From NCBI RefSeq assembly GCF_034440735.1, contig NZ_CP140098.1:2783501-2847500 (forward strand): a stretch of 64,000 bases of DNA. The letters run 5' to 3'. This stretch comes from Deinococcus sp. AB2017081 (GTDB lineage: Bacteria > Deinococcota > Deinococci > Deinococcales > Deinococcaceae). The notes beneath the pieces are model-generated. The model ran no database searches and had not been told where the DNA came from. It saw only the letters and a program-made list of their open reading frames with translations. Positions 37,185-45,839 of the stretch are shown here, one piece after another; position 1 is the first letter of the stretch, and each line of letters opens with the position of its first letter. The position numbers and the translations under genes were made by a program.

Positions 37185-37343
37185 GGTGCCTCCTTGTGGA
37201 ATGCGACCATGTTGAGCCCCAGAACATACGACCCGCTGGGAATCGTGTGAACTGCCGTTGAGCGGGGCGTCACGTGCCCTTGAATATGGACAGCATGAGC
37301 GGCAGGCTTCCTCAGGTGGGAAAGCCTGCCGCTACCTGTGACG

Positions 37344-38663
37344 TTACTTCAGCTGCGCCAGTCCGGCCTTGAGGATCGCGTCGGTATTCACGTCCACGAT
37401 GGCCTCGCCCTGGGCGGCGCTGCGGGCGGGCCGGGCGGCCTCGCCGGTGTAGCTGAACTTGCCTTCCTTGTCGGCCGTGACGGTCACGGGCTTGCCGGCC
37501 ACGGTCAGGGTGACCTTCTCGCCGGCCTTCAGACCACCGCCCGTGAAGTTCAGCGGCACCGTGTAGCGGGTGTCGGTGACGACCACGTCGGGCGTGATGC
37601 CCTTCTTGTGGATCTCGCGGTTCTTCGGCGTGAGCCACGCGCTGTTCACGATGGCGACCTTGCCGCCGTCCGGCAGCTTGTCGATCGGGATCTGTGCCAC
37701 ACCCTTGCCGAAGGACTGCTCCCCGACGACCTTCGCGCGGCCGGTGTCCTGCAGCGCTCCGGCGACGACCTCGGAGGCCGACGCGGAGTTCTTGTTCATC
37801 AGGACGACGAGCTTGCCGGTGTAGTCGGAGGCGGCCGGGCGCGCAGCCCCGAACACCGTGGCCTTGCCGATGCGGTCGCGCAGGGACACGATGGGGCCGC
37901 TCTGGAGGAACTGGTCGGCCACGTCCACGCCGGCGTTGAGCAGACCGCCGCCGTTGTCACGCAGGTCGAGCACCAGGCCCGCCACGTTCTTCTGCTTCAT
38001 GCTCGCCACGGCGGCCCGGAACTGCTCGCTGGCCTTGGCGTTGTAGAAGGTGTTCAGGCCGATATACCCGATGTTCCCCGGCAGGATGGTCTGCTCGACA
38101 CTGACGATGGTGACGGGCTGGCGCTCCATCTTCACGACGTAGGGCTTGCCGTCGCGGGCGAAGGTCACGCTGACGGTGGTGCCCTTGGCGCCACGCACCA
38201 GCCGGACGATCTCGTTGAGCTTGCTGGTGCTGACATCCGTGTCCCCGATCTTGAGGAAGGTGTCCCCGATCTGCACCCCGGCCGAGGACGCGGCCCCGCC
38301 CCGGTAGACGTTGTCGATCTTGCCACCGGTGCCGTCGGCGTTCGCGGCGATGAGCTGCACGCCGATCCCGAAGAACTCCCCGTTCAGGTTCTCGGCGTCG
38401 ATGGCGGTGTCCTCGGGCTGGGAGTAGTAGGTGAACTCGTCGTCCAGGCTGCCGATCGCGCCGTTGATCGCGCCACGGAGCAGTTTGTCCTGATCGACGG
38501 GATACAGGTAGTACTGGTTGAGGTCACTGATGACCTCCAGCAGGGTGCGCCCGGTGGCGGTCTTGGTCAGGTCGGCCTGGGTGTAGGCCCCCATCTGGGC
38601 GTAGGCGACCGCAGCCGTGGCGACAGCAGCGGTCAGGAGCACGGTCAGGCGTTTGGCGTTCAC
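37344..38663 (-). CDS. C-terminal processing peptidase CtpA (S41)
   Basis: A 439-aa exported serine protease. Start GTG 38663 has TATCCT 6 nt upstream and gives a clean signal peptide (LTVLLTAAVATAAVAYAQ). A PDZ domain follows (GEFFGIGVQLIA, then GDTFLKIGDTDVSTSKLNE) and the S41 domain with DLRDNGGGLLNAGV, catalytic Ser in NKNSASASEVVAGAL and Lys in GEQSFGKGVAQ. A C-terminal extension (residues 365-439) contains a copper-amine-oxidase-like/beta module (VTLTVAGKPVTVTADKEG). It probably trims envelope proteins. The frame continues upstream without a credible start. It is divergent from ftsE. Confidence 0.9.
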   Translation of the reverse strand: MNAKRLTVLLTAAVATAAVAYAQMGAYTQADLTKTATGRTLLEVISDLNQYYLYPVDQDKLLRGAINGAIGSLDDEFTYYSQPEDTAIDAENLNGEFFGIGVQLIAANADGTGGKIDNVYRGGAASSAGVQIGDTFLKIGDTDVSTSKLNEIVRLVRGAKGTTVSVTFARDGKPYVVKMERQPVTIVSVEQTILPGNIGYIGLNTFYNAKASEQFRAAVASMKQKNVAGLVLDLRDNGGGLLNAGVDVADQFLQSGPIVSLRDRIGKATVFGAARPAASDYTGKLVVLMNKNSASASEVVAGALQDTGRAKVVGEQSFGKGVAQIPIDKLPDGGKVAIVNSAWLTPKNREIHKKGITPDVVVTDTRYTVPLNFTGGGLKAGEKVTLTVAGKPVTVTADKEGKFSYTGEAARPARSAAQGEAIVDVNTDAILKAGLAQLK

Positions 38664-38793
38664 GCTGTCAGGATAGGGTGCGCCGATGAGGACGATTGGA
38701 TCACCCGTGACACCGTGGGTGAGAATCCGGGGCCGGCGGTGCAGCGATCCTTCATGGTTCGCAGGGGGGGCTGGGCTATGCTTCCTGTCGAGC

Positions 38794-38847
38794 ATGTCCA
38801 CTCCCTCCTGCACCACACCGCCGCCCTCCCCGTGGAGCGCCGCGTGA
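38794..38847 (+). CDS. Possible 17-codon leader ORF coupled to ftsE
   Basis: An ATG at 38794, 11 nt after a TATGCT element, opens a 17-codon frame (MSTPSCTTPPPSPWSAA) whose TGA at 38845-38847 overlaps the proposed ftsE GTG start at 38844 as GTGA. This could be a leader peptide that couples translation to ftsE or stalls on its Pro-rich end. Without conservation data it may be chance. Confidence 0.3.
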   Translation: MSTPSCTTPPPSPWSAA

Positions 38848-39527
38848 TCGAATTCCGGCACGTGTCCCTGGAGTATCCCGTCACCCGTACCCTGGCCCTG
38901 GACGACCTGAACCTGCACATCGGCAAGGGCGAATTCACGTATCTGGTCGGGCATTCCGGCGCCGGCAAGAGCTCGTTCATGAATCTGGTGCTCAAGCGGG
39001 CGCTGCCCAGCAAGGGCGAGGTGCGGGTGGCCGGCGAATCGCTGACCCGTTACCGGGGCCGGCGCACCGCGCTGCTGCGCCGGCGCATGGGCACGGTGTT
39101 TCAGGAAAACCTGCTGCTGTCGCACCTGAATGCCTTCGACAACGTGGCCTTCGCCCTGAGGGTGACCGGCGTGCCCCAGCGCGAGTGGCCCCAGCGCGTC
39201 ACCCTGGCCCTGCGCACCGTGGGCCTGGAGCACAAGAAATACGCCCTGCCCCTGCAGCTGTCGCAGGGGGAGCAGCAGCGCGTGGCGATCGCGCGCGCCA
39301 TCGTCTCGAACCCTCCCCTGCTGCTGGCCGACGAGCCGACCGGCAACCTCGACCCGGACAACAGCCGCGAGGTGCTGAAGGTGCTCCAGAACGTCAACCT
39401 GCGCGGCACGACCGTCGTTGTCGCCACCCACGCCAAGGATCTCGTGGAGACCTACCGCCACCGCACCCTGACCCTGCGCAAGGGCCGCCTGGTGCGCGAC
39501 GATCCCTACGGGGGGTACGCGCTGTGA
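38844..39527 (+). CDS. ftsE: Cell division ATP-binding protein FtsE
   Basis: A 227-aa ABC ATPase. Walker A GHSGAGKSS, Q-loop TVFQENLLLSHL, signature LSQGEQQRVAIARA and Walker B LLLADEPTGNLDP, followed by the His-loop ATHAKDLV. FtsE pairs with FtsX at the division site and uses ATP to activate peptidoglycan hydrolases. GTG 38844 gives the canonical MIEFRHVSLEYP start; in-frame ATG 38778 would add 22 residues and cannot be excluded. A 103-nt gap precedes ftsX, unusual for this pair. Confidence 0.92.
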   Translation: MIEFRHVSLEYPVTRTLALDDLNLHIGKGEFTYLVGHSGAGKSSFMNLVLKRALPSKGEVRVAGESLTRYRGRRTALLRRRMGTVFQENLLLSHLNAFDNVAFALRVTGVPQREWPQRVTLALRTVGLEHKKYALPLQLSQGEQQRVAIARAIVSNPPLLLADEPTGNLDPDNSREVLKVLQNVNLRGTTVVVATHAKDLVETYRHRTLTLRKGRLVRDDPYGGYAL

Positions 39528-39630
39528 GGGGGAGCAGTTGCCACACGGCACATGGCGGATCGCAGGCCGCTGAGGCCGTTCTGGCCTTCTGCCACCTGCC
39601 GTCCGCCCTCCGCCCGGCCAGGGGCCGCCC
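39528..39630 (+). other. Gap between ftsE and ftsX
   Basis: This 103-nt segment has no gene. It contains a run of imperfect heptads (CTGCCAC, CTGCCGT, CCGCCCT, CCGCCCG) and GGCC-rich inverted pieces. FtsE and FtsX genes usually touch, so the spacer may be an inserted short repeat. Confidence 0.3.
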
Positions 39631-40494
39631 ATGATCTACCACCTCAGACAGGCGCTGCTCGCGATGCGCGAGAACCTGACGGCCACCCTGGCCACGCTGG
39701 TCACCATGACCCTGACGCTGCTGATGCTGGGGGCCGTGCTGCTGCTCACGCTGAACGTGAACCGCACCCTGGCACAGCTCGAATCGCAGGTCGAGGTCGC
39801 GGCGTTCCTGGAGGACGGCGCAGATGCTGCCGGACTGCTGCAGACCGCCCGGTCGCTGCCGCAGGTGAGCGCCGCCACACTGGTCACCCGTGAGCAGGTG
39901 CTGACCGAGATGACGAAGGACTCGCCGTACACGCGGGACGCCGCCGCCCTGGTCGGGAATCCCTTTCCGGACACGCTGCGGCTGCGGGTGAACCGGGTCG
40001 GGGACTCCCGCACTGTCGCGGCGGCGGTGTCGGCGCTGCCGGGTGTGGAGGATGTCGAATACGGCGCCGGCTACGTCGATCCCACGGTGAAGACCCTGAC
40101 GGCCGTGCGCGGCGTGGGCTACGCGCTGGTCGGCCTGCTGCTGCTGGGCACGCTGTTCAACATCCTGAACGCGGTGCGGGTGGCGATGTACGCCCGGCGC
40201 AACGAGATCGCGGTGATGCGCCTGCTGGGGGCCACGCGGGCCTTTATCCGCATGCCTCATGTGATCGAGGGCCTGATGGTGGGCGTGCTGGCGGCCGTGA
40301 TCGCGCTGGCCGTGCTGACCCCCGGCTACCTGCAGCTGGTGGGCCGCGTGCAGCAGCTCGCGCCGGTCTTCCCGGTCGTGACGGATCAGGCGACGCTCAT
40401 GCCGGTGCTGGGCGGCGTGGGCCTGCTGGGCATCCTGGTGGGGCTGCTGGGCAGCCTGTTCGCCACCCAGCGCTACCTGCAGGAGCTGGAATAG
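39631..40494 (+). CDS. ftsX: Cell division permease FtsX
   Basis: A 287-aa membrane protein with the FtsX layout: one N-terminal membrane segment (ATLVTMTLTLLMLGAVLLLTL), a periplasmic domain starting LAQLESQVEVAAFLEDGADA and then a block of three further segments (GVGYALVGLLLLGTLFNILN, LMVGVLAAVIALAVL and GLLGILVGLLGSLF) with the cytoplasmic ARRNEIAVMRLLGATRAFIRMP loop that meets FtsE. FtsEX passes the ATP signal to an extracytoplasmic hydrolase activator, here encoded next. Confidence 0.92.
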   Translation: MIYHLRQALLAMRENLTATLATLVTMTLTLLMLGAVLLLTLNVNRTLAQLESQVEVAAFLEDGADAAGLLQTARSLPQVSAATLVTREQVLTEMTKDSPYTRDAAALVGNPFPDTLRLRVNRVGDSRTVAAAVSALPGVEDVEYGAGYVDPTVKTLTAVRGVGYALVGLLLLGTLFNILNAVRVAMYARRNEIAVMRLLGATRAFIRMPHVIEGLMVGVLAAVIALAVLTPGYLQLVGRVQQLAPVFPVVTDQATLMPVLGGVGLLGILVGLLGSLFATQRYLQELE

Positions 40495-40495
40495 C

Positions 40496-41905
40496 GTGCG
40501 CCAGACCGCTCCGGGCAGAGCCGGCCGGGTGTGGGCCCTGGCCGCCCTGCTGACCACCGCCGCCGCGCAGACGACCAGCGAGCGCCTGGAACAGCTCCAG
40601 CAGCAGCTCCAGCAGCAGCAGCAGCTCAGTGCCCAGCAGGCGCAGCAGCTCCAGACCCTGCGGGCGAACATCGCGAGTCTCAGCGCCCAGCAGAAACAGA
40701 CGCTGGCGCGGCTGGAGACGCTGGCCGCCAACGTCGGGGCGCTGGAGCAGCAGGTCGCCACCCTGACCGCCCGCGTGGCGCTGGCCGAACGGGCGCTGGC
40801 CGACACGACCTCGCAGCTGGCCATCACCCAGGCCCGCGTGGACCGCCTGCGGGGCGACGTGCGCGAGATCCTGGCCACCCAGTACAAAGACCGCAGCGGG
40901 CGCTACCTGCAGCTGCTGTCGCAGTCCACCAGCCTGTCGGATCTGCTGATCCGGGTGAAATACGCCAACCTGGCGGGGCAGTACAACGTGAAGGTGATCG
41001 AGACCCTGCGCGGCGAGGTGCAGGTCCTCCGCACGCAGCAGGCGCAGCAGACGCAGCAGGCCCAGGCGGTGAAGACGGCCCAGGCCCAGCGCACCGCTGC
41101 CCTGACCCGGTTGCAGGCCCAGCGCCAGCAGCAGACCGCCCTGCTGGCCCAGCTCCGCCAGACCGAGGCCGGACAGCGCACCCTGGCGGCGCGGCGGCAG
41201 GCCGAACAGGCGCTCACGACGGGCACCATCAACTCGCTGTTCACACAGGTGGTCACCGAACGTGCCCGCATCGAGGCCGAGCGCCAGCGCCGGCTGGCCG
41301 AGGAGCGCCGCCGCCGTGAGGAGGAGGCCCGCCGCATCCGTGAGGCCCAGGAACGTGCCCGGCTGGAGGCGATCCGGCTGGCGCGGGTGCGGGCCGAGCA
41401 GGAACGCCGGCGGGTCGCGGCGTCGCAGCTGGCGGCCCAGCGGCAGCGCGAGCAGCAGCTCCAGCAGGAGCGCTCGGCCCTGCAGGCCCGCCAGACCCAG
41501 GTGCAGGCCGAGCAGCAGCAGGTCGACATCCAGCTCGCGCCGCTGCCACAGACCAGTGGGCCGCTGGCCTTCCCCCTGCCGGGGGGACGGGTGGCCGCCC
41601 CCTACGGCCGGGAGGGCGCGTTGTGGGTGGTGCTGGGCGGGGCCGACGCCTCGACCGCCACGGCAGCACGCGCTGGGAACGTCCTGGCCGCCTCGCTGTA
41701 CGGCACGCTGGGCTACGTGATCATCGTGGATCACGGCAGCCTGCTCACCGCGTACATGGGCCTGCGCGAGCCCACGGTCAGTGTGGGCGACCGGGTGCAG
41801 CAGGGCACGCCGCTGGGCAGCATCGGGGGCAGTCCGGTGTTCGGGCCGGGCCGCATGGGGTTTTCGGTCAAACGCGGCGACACGTACATCAATCCCGGCT
41901 TCTGA
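40496..41905 (+). CDS. EnvC-like murein hydrolase activator (coiled coil plus degenerate LytM)
   Basis: A 469-aa exported protein starting GTG 40496, two bases after the ftsX stop. A signal peptide (VWALAALLTTAAAQT) precedes about 350 residues of coiled coil, very rich in Gln, Arg, Ala, and a C-terminal LytM (M23) domain. The metal-binding residues are missing: the usual H-x-x-x-D and H-x-H positions read WVVLGGADAST and MGFSVKRGD, although YVIIVDHGSLLTAYMGL is kept. As in E. coli EnvC this means it activates amidases instead of cutting peptidoglycan, with FtsEX controlling it. The long Gln/Arg repeats are coding, not a DNA repeat. Confidence 0.85.
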   Translation: MRQTAPGRAGRVWALAALLTTAAAQTTSERLEQLQQQLQQQQQLSAQQAQQLQTLRANIASLSAQQKQTLARLETLAANVGALEQQVATLTARVALAERALADTTSQLAITQARVDRLRGDVREILATQYKDRSGRYLQLLSQSTSLSDLLIRVKYANLAGQYNVKVIETLRGEVQVLRTQQAQQTQQAQAVKTAQAQRTAALTRLQAQRQQQTALLAQLRQTEAGQRTLAARRQAEQALTTGTINSLFTQVVTERARIEAERQRRLAEERRRREEEARRIREAQERARLEAIRLARVRAEQERRRVAASQLAAQRQREQQLQQERSALQARQTQVQAEQQQVDIQLAPLPQTSGPLAFPLPGGRVAAPYGREGALWVVLGGADASTATAARAGNVLAASLYGTLGYVIIVDHGSLLTAYMGLREPTVSVGDRVQQGTPLGSIGGSPVFGPGRMGFSVKRGDTYINPGF

Positions 41906-41920
41906 TGTCCGCCGTGCCCC

Positions 41921-41948
41921 TTGTCACGCCTTGCCCCGGCCTGATACT
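41921..41948 (+). promoter_or_regulatory. Promoter of rpsP
   Basis: TTGTCA (41921-41926), 16-nt spacer, GATACT (41943-41948). The leader to the rpsP ATG is about 95 nt and includes a CGAGG ribosome site, in contrast to the leaderless genes nearby. Confidence 0.5.
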
Positions 41949-42050
41949 CTCCTGCGGTGCGCTTCCCGGTTGGCTGCTGACGGGCGCATGACCCCCGCGA
42001 CCTAGGCGGGAGCTTACCCCTCACCACCCATACCCCGAGGTTTTCCCATC

Positions 42051-42296
<246 letters not shown>

Positions 42297-42318
42297 CGGC
42301 CGCACGCGGCACAGATCA

Positions 42319-42340
42319 GGCTCCTGCGGGAGCCTTTTTT
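42319..42340 (+). terminator. Intrinsic terminator between rpsP and khpA
   Basis: GGCTCC (42319-42324), loop TGCG, GGAGCC (42329-42334), then TTTTTT. This is the clearest terminator in the host region. Confidence 0.9.
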
Positions 42341-42382
42341 GTGGTCTGCCCTGGGTGATACCGCTGCACTACAATGCCGGGC

Positions 42383-42622
42383 ATGAAGAGCGATCCCGTC
42401 GACCTGACCCTGTACCTGGCCCAGAGCGTGGTGGATCAGCCGCCGCTGGTGCGCGTGTCGCGGCGGGGGCCGACCGTGATCGTGCGGGTCGCGCCGGGCG
42501 AGGAAGGCCGCCTGATCGGCCGCCAGGGCCGCGTGATCCAGGCGATCCGCACGCTGGTTCGGGCGGCCAGCGATCCCCGCGAACGCGTGAACGTCGATCT
42601 GGACGCCCCCCGCAAGCAGTGA
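42383..42622 (+). CDS. khpA: KH-domain RNA-binding protein KhpA
   Basis: A 79-aa single KH domain: RVSRRGPTVIVRVAPGEEGR, then the GxxG loop in IGRQGRVIQAIRTLVRAA. KhpA binds RNA, often as a dimer with KhpB, and is linked to cell division or elongation control in Gram-positives. Start ATG 42383 has TACAAT 7 nt upstream; the ATG at 42374 overlaps the -10 and is rejected. Its own promoter follows the rpsP terminator. Its stop overlaps the rimM GTG (GTGA). Confidence 0.9.
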   Translation: MKSDPVDLTLYLAQSVVDQPPLVRVSRRGPTVIVRVAPGEEGRLIGRQGRVIQAIRTLVRAASDPRERVNVDLDAPRKQ

Positions 42623-43170
42623 CGGACACGGAGACAACCCGTCTGGGACACCTGCTGGGGCCACACGGCGTGCAGGGCGGCATCAAGGTCTACGTGCTGG
42701 GCGATCCGGCCCAGTTCCGGGCACTGGAGCGGGTGTACGTGGAGGAGCGTGGCTGGCTGAAGATCCGCCGGGTCGAGCCGCTGACGCAGGGGGTGGCGCT
42801 GCATCTGGCCGGGGTCGCATCCCGTGACGCGGCAGAGGCCATGCGCGGCCTGGGGGTCTACGCGGCCGACGCGGAACTGCCGGCACCGGAACCGGGCGTG
42901 TACTACTACCACGAGCTGCGCGGCCTGAGCGTGAGCGGCCCGGACGGCACCGTGCAGGGCGAGGTGGTGGACGTGCGGGACATGGGCCATCAGGACGTGC
43001 TGGTGGTGCGCCACAGCGCCGGCGACGCGCTGGTGCCTCTCCAGGCGCCGTATGTGGTGGTCGTCCTGAACGCGCGCGGCCGCCCGGCCTCGCTGTCCCT
43101 CACCGCCGACGCGCCCGAGGATCTGCTGGACACCGCGAACGCCGACCCGGACGACGCCCCCGTGGCCTGA
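42619..43170 (+). CDS. rimM: Ribosome maturation factor RimM
   Basis: A 183-aa protein: TRLGHLLGPHGVQGGIKVYV at the N-terminus, then YYYHELRGLSVSGPDGTVQGEV and VRHSAGDALVPLQAPYVVVV of the PRC-barrel-like second domain. RimM assists 30S head assembly by binding S19. The GTG start overlaps the khpA stop, and the trmD ATG follows its stop directly, so the three genes are coupled. The acidic end (DTANADPDDAPVA) is an extra. Confidence 0.93.
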   Translation: MTDTETTRLGHLLGPHGVQGGIKVYVLGDPAQFRALERVYVEERGWLKIRRVEPLTQGVALHLAGVASRDAAEAMRGLGVYAADAELPAPEPGVYYYHELRGLSVSGPDGTVQGEVVDVRDMGHQDVLVVRHSAGDALVPLQAPYVVVVLNARGRPASLSLTADAPEDLLDTANADPDDAPVA

Positions 43171-43971
43171 ATGCTGACCTTTTCGTTCCTGACCCTGTTC
43201 CCGGAACTCCTGGCCCCCTACGCCCAGGAGGCGATCGTGGGCAAGGCGCGGTCACGTGGGCTAATCGACGTGAATCTCGTGGACATGCGCGGGTTCGCGG
43301 GCAACCGCCACCTGAAGGTCGACGACACCCCCTACGGCGGCGGCGCAGGCATGGTGATCCGCGCCGATGTCACGGCACGCGCCCTGGACAGCGTGCCCCC
43401 GGCCGACGAGGTGATCCTGCTGACCCCAGCCGGCCAGCCGTTCACGCAGGCGCTCGCCGAGGAGTTCGCGACCCGCACGCACCTGGCACTGCTGTGTGGC
43501 CGCTACGAGGGCTTCGATGCCCGCGTGGACACCCTGGTCACCCGCCAGCTCAGCATCGGGGACTTCGTGATGATGGGGGGCGAGGCCGCCGCCGCGTGCG
43601 TGCTGGAGGCCGTGGCGCGGCTGGTGCCGGGAGTGATCGGTGATCCCGACTCGCACCGCGCCGATTCCTTCAGCTCCGGCCTGCTGGACTACCCCGAATA
43701 CACGCGCCCGCCCGAATGGAATGGCCTGGAGGTGCCGGACGTGCTGCGCGGCGGAAACCACGGGGCCATCGCGGCGTGGCGGCGGGCACAGGCGCTCGCC
43801 CGCACCCTGGAGCGCCGACCGGAACTGCTGCGCGGCGCGGGACTCACGCCGCAGGACACCGTGACCCTGACGGGCCTGGGGGCCACCCACGCGCAGCTCC
43901 AGGCCTGGAACGCGCCGCCGCCCCCCACCCGCCGCCGGAGAAAAACTGCCGATCCTGACGGCAGCGAGTGA
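43171..43971 (+). CDS. trmD: tRNA (guanine-N1)-methyltransferase TrmD
   Basis: A 266-aa SPOUT methyltransferase: [37 protein letters not shown], the knot segment [14 protein letters not shown] and [14 protein letters not shown], and [21 protein letters not shown]. It forms m1G37 in tRNAs to prevent frameshifting. The C-terminus carries a Lys/Arg-Pro-rich extension ([18 protein letters not shown]). The ATG follows the rimM TGA without spacing. rplS, often next, is absent. Confidence 0.95.
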   Translation: MLTFSFLTLFPELLAPYAQEAIVGKARSRGLIDVNLVDMRGFAGNRHLKVDDTPYGGGAGMVIRADVTARALDSVPPADEVILLTPAGQPFTQALAEEFATRTHLALLCGRYEGFDARVDTLVTRQLSIGDFVMMGGEAAAACVLEAVARLVPGVIGDPDSHRADSFSSGLLDYPEYTRPPEWNGLEVPDVLRGGNHGAIAAWRRAQALARTLERRPELLRGAGLTPQDTVTLTGLGATHAQLQAWNAPPPPTRRRRKTADPDGSE

Positions 43972-44032
43972 ACGGAGCCGTGGCCGGCATGTGTACCTTT
44001 TACGCAAGTCCGCGTGACGGAACAGGCCCACG

Positions 44033-44644
44033 ATGACTGGCAGCATGTTCGTCCCCCTGTTTCCCCTGCCCAATCTGGTGCTGTTCCCTGGCGTGGCCCT
44101 GCCGCTGTACGTCTTCGAGGAACGCTACCGGGCGCTGCTGCGGGACGTTCAGGACACGGGCTCTCCGTTCGGCATCGTGCGGGTGCTGGCGTCCTCGCAG
44201 GAATCCCCCAGGCCCTTCGAGGAGCGCGTGTCGCGGGTCGGAACCCTGGCCCACCTGAAGCAGGCGCAGCTCCATGACGACGGCACCAGCACGATCCTGG
44301 TGGTCGGCGGCGACCGCTTCGAGGTCACCGAGTTCCATCTGGATCGTCCGTACCTGAGCGCCGACGTGCGGCGGTGGCCCCTGGAGGACAGCGGCGTCGG
44401 CCCGGATGCCGAACACGCCAGCGCCCAGCAGATGCTTGCCGCCCTGCTGCGGCTGCGCCCCGCCGACGCCGACGAGATCCGTCAGGGAGCGCCGGCCGAT
44501 CCCCTGCTCATGGCGAGTTTCGCTGCCAACGTGCTGCCCCTGGACGGCGCTCAGCGCGAGGACGTGCTGCGGGCTCCGACCGTGATCGACCGCCTGGAGC
44601 TGCTGCTGGGTATGGTGCCCAGTTCGGCCAGGACGCTGAACTGA
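44033..44644 (+). CDS. Lon substrate-binding (LON) domain protein
   Basis: A 203-aa protein consisting of only the Lon N-terminal domain: [27 protein letters not shown] is the hallmark start, then [30 protein letters not shown] and the helical end. Stand-alone LON-domain proteins have no ATPase or protease domain and may recruit substrates or act as an adaptor. An in-frame ATG at 44045 ([10 protein letters not shown]) is an alternative start. It converges with the FemAB gene, 50 nt away. Confidence 0.85.
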   Translation: MTGSMFVPLFPLPNLVLFPGVALPLYVFEERYRALLRDVQDTGSPFGIVRVLASSQESPRPFEERVSRVGTLAHLKQAQLHDDGTSTILVVGGDRFEVTEFHLDRPYLSADVRRWPLEDSGVGPDAEHASAQQMLAALLRLRPADADEIRQGAPADPLLMASFAANVLPLDGAQREDVLRAPTVIDRLELLLGMVPSSARTLN

Positions 44645-44694
44645 ACGCGGGGCGGGGGTGCCCGCCCGTCGTTCCCCAGACCTCCTCGCTGCCC

Positions 44695-45759
44695 TTACAG
44701 GACGTCGTCGGCGCTGCCGCGCTTGCGGAGGTTGTTGCGGGTCTTGCGCCAGCGCAGCGCCTTCACGATGGCCGGGGCGGCGGGGTTCAGCACGAGGTCA
44801 TACGCGGGATACCACACGCGCTGCTCGCTGAACTTGAGCTTCATCCGGAAGACGCCATAGGAGTGCTTGGACTCGTCCAGGACGCGCGGAATGCCCCAGA
44901 AGTCGAACAGCTCGTAGCCACGCCGTTTCGCGTCGAGCATGGCGTTCCAGTAGAACGCATCGGGGGCCTTGGCATCCTTCAGGGGCTGCCCCACGTCGTC
45001 CACGCGGTCATCGCGGATGCTGCCGCCAAACAGGTACGACGTCCCCTTCCCCATGCCCAGGAAGAAGCCGCCCGCCAGCGCCCGGCCCTGGGAGCGCGAC
45101 AGTACGAGGTAGGCCTCGCCGCCGTGTCCACTACCCTCGCGCAGCATGGTCTCGTAGTACTTCCGGGGAAAGGCCCCCAGCTTCGCGCGGTCGTTGGTGG
45201 CGGTGAAGATCTCCCAGAAGGCGTCGAAGTCGTCATCGCGGCCCGCCACCACGCCCTGCTTCTCGGCGGCGCGGACGTTGCGGCGGGCCATGCTGGACAG
45301 GCCATCGAACATTTCCTTCTCGCTGCGGGTCAGGTCAGCGATGATCGTGTGCTCGGGCTGTTCGCTCTCCGCGCGGCGGAAGGGGCCATAGGCGTCCGGG
45401 ATGACCGCGCCGTCCACCGCCGGGAGGGGTACCGGCGGCTCGATCTTCAGCAGGGCGTCGGTCGGCCGTGCCACCCGGCGCAGCGCGTGCGCGACGTCCG
45501 GCAGCAGATCCAGGCTCTCCAGGGCGGGGCCACGCGGGGCATACAGGGTGCTCAGGCCGGGGACGAGCCGCCGGCGCAGCAGCTGCACCGCACCGACCGT
45601 ACGGCCCGCCTCCTGGATCAGGTAGCGCTGGGGAACGTGCCCGAGCACGCGCCGGGCCTCGCCGTAGCCCCAGCCCTGCAGGGCACTGGTGATGGGCAGC
45701 TGGGCGACCACGTCGTCGTACACGCGGGGATCGCTGGTCTCGACTAACGTCAGGCGCAC
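44695..45759 (-). CDS. FemAB-family peptidoglycan bridge aminoacyltransferase
   Basis: A 354-aa protein with two GNAT-like halves as in FemX/FemAB: ITSALQGWGYGEARRVLGHV and PQRYLIQEAGRTVGAVQLLRR in the first, and LSSMARRNVRAAEKQGV, GGFFLGMGKGTSYLFGGSIR and KAPDAFYWNAMLDAKRRGYELFDFWGI in the second. These enzymes add amino acids from tRNA to lipid-linked peptidoglycan stems; Deinococcus walls have Orn-Gly bridges, a plausible role. The GTG start has TACAAT 7 nt upstream. It is divergent from ppiC. Confidence 0.85.
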   Translation of the reverse strand: MRLTLVETSDPRVYDDVVAQLPITSALQGWGYGEARRVLGHVPQRYLIQEAGRTVGAVQLLRRRLVPGLSTLYAPRGPALESLDLLPDVAHALRRVARPTDALLKIEPPVPLPAVDGAVIPDAYGPFRRAESEQPEHTIIADLTRSEKEMFDGLSSMARRNVRAAEKQGVVAGRDDDFDAFWEIFTATNDRAKLGAFPRKYYETMLREGSGHGGEAYLVLSRSQGRALAGGFFLGMGKGTSYLFGGSIRDDRVDDVGQPLKDAKAPDAFYWNAMLDAKRRGYELFDFWGIPRVLDESKHSYGVFRMKLKFSEQRVWYPAYDLVLNPAAPAIVKALRWRKTRNNLRKRGSADDVL

Positions 45760-45766
45760 GGGGGGG

Positions 45767-45832
45767 ATTGTAGCAGCCCGCTCAGGACGTTCACCCCGCC
45801 CTTAATCGGCCACGGGCCAGGAACGCTACAGT
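45767..45832. promoter_or_regulatory. Two divergent leaderless promoters (FemAB gene and PpiC gene)
   Basis: On the minus strand TACAAT (45772-45767) lies 7 nt before the FemAB GTG. On the plus strand TACAGT (45827-45832) lies 7 nt before the PpiC GTG. The -10 elements are 54 nt apart, back to back. Confidence 0.6.
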
Positions 45833-45839
45833 GGGCAAC

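Noticed and set aside
37338..38777. Long plus-strand open frame upstream of ftsE, antisense to the CtpA gene
   Set aside because: It is read through the reverse of a well-supported protease gene; its translation is low-complexity Gly/Asp/Val. Only the ftsE part is real.
40560..41530. CAG-rich tandem repeat
   Set aside because: The CAG/GCC richness is the coiled coil of the EnvC-like protein (Gln/Ala/Arg codons), not a regular DNA repeat or CRISPR.
39394..41734. Two long minus-strand frames over the FtsX/EnvC genes
   Set aside because: Both are antisense shadows of strongly supported genes and have Gln/Leu/His-rich translations without domains.
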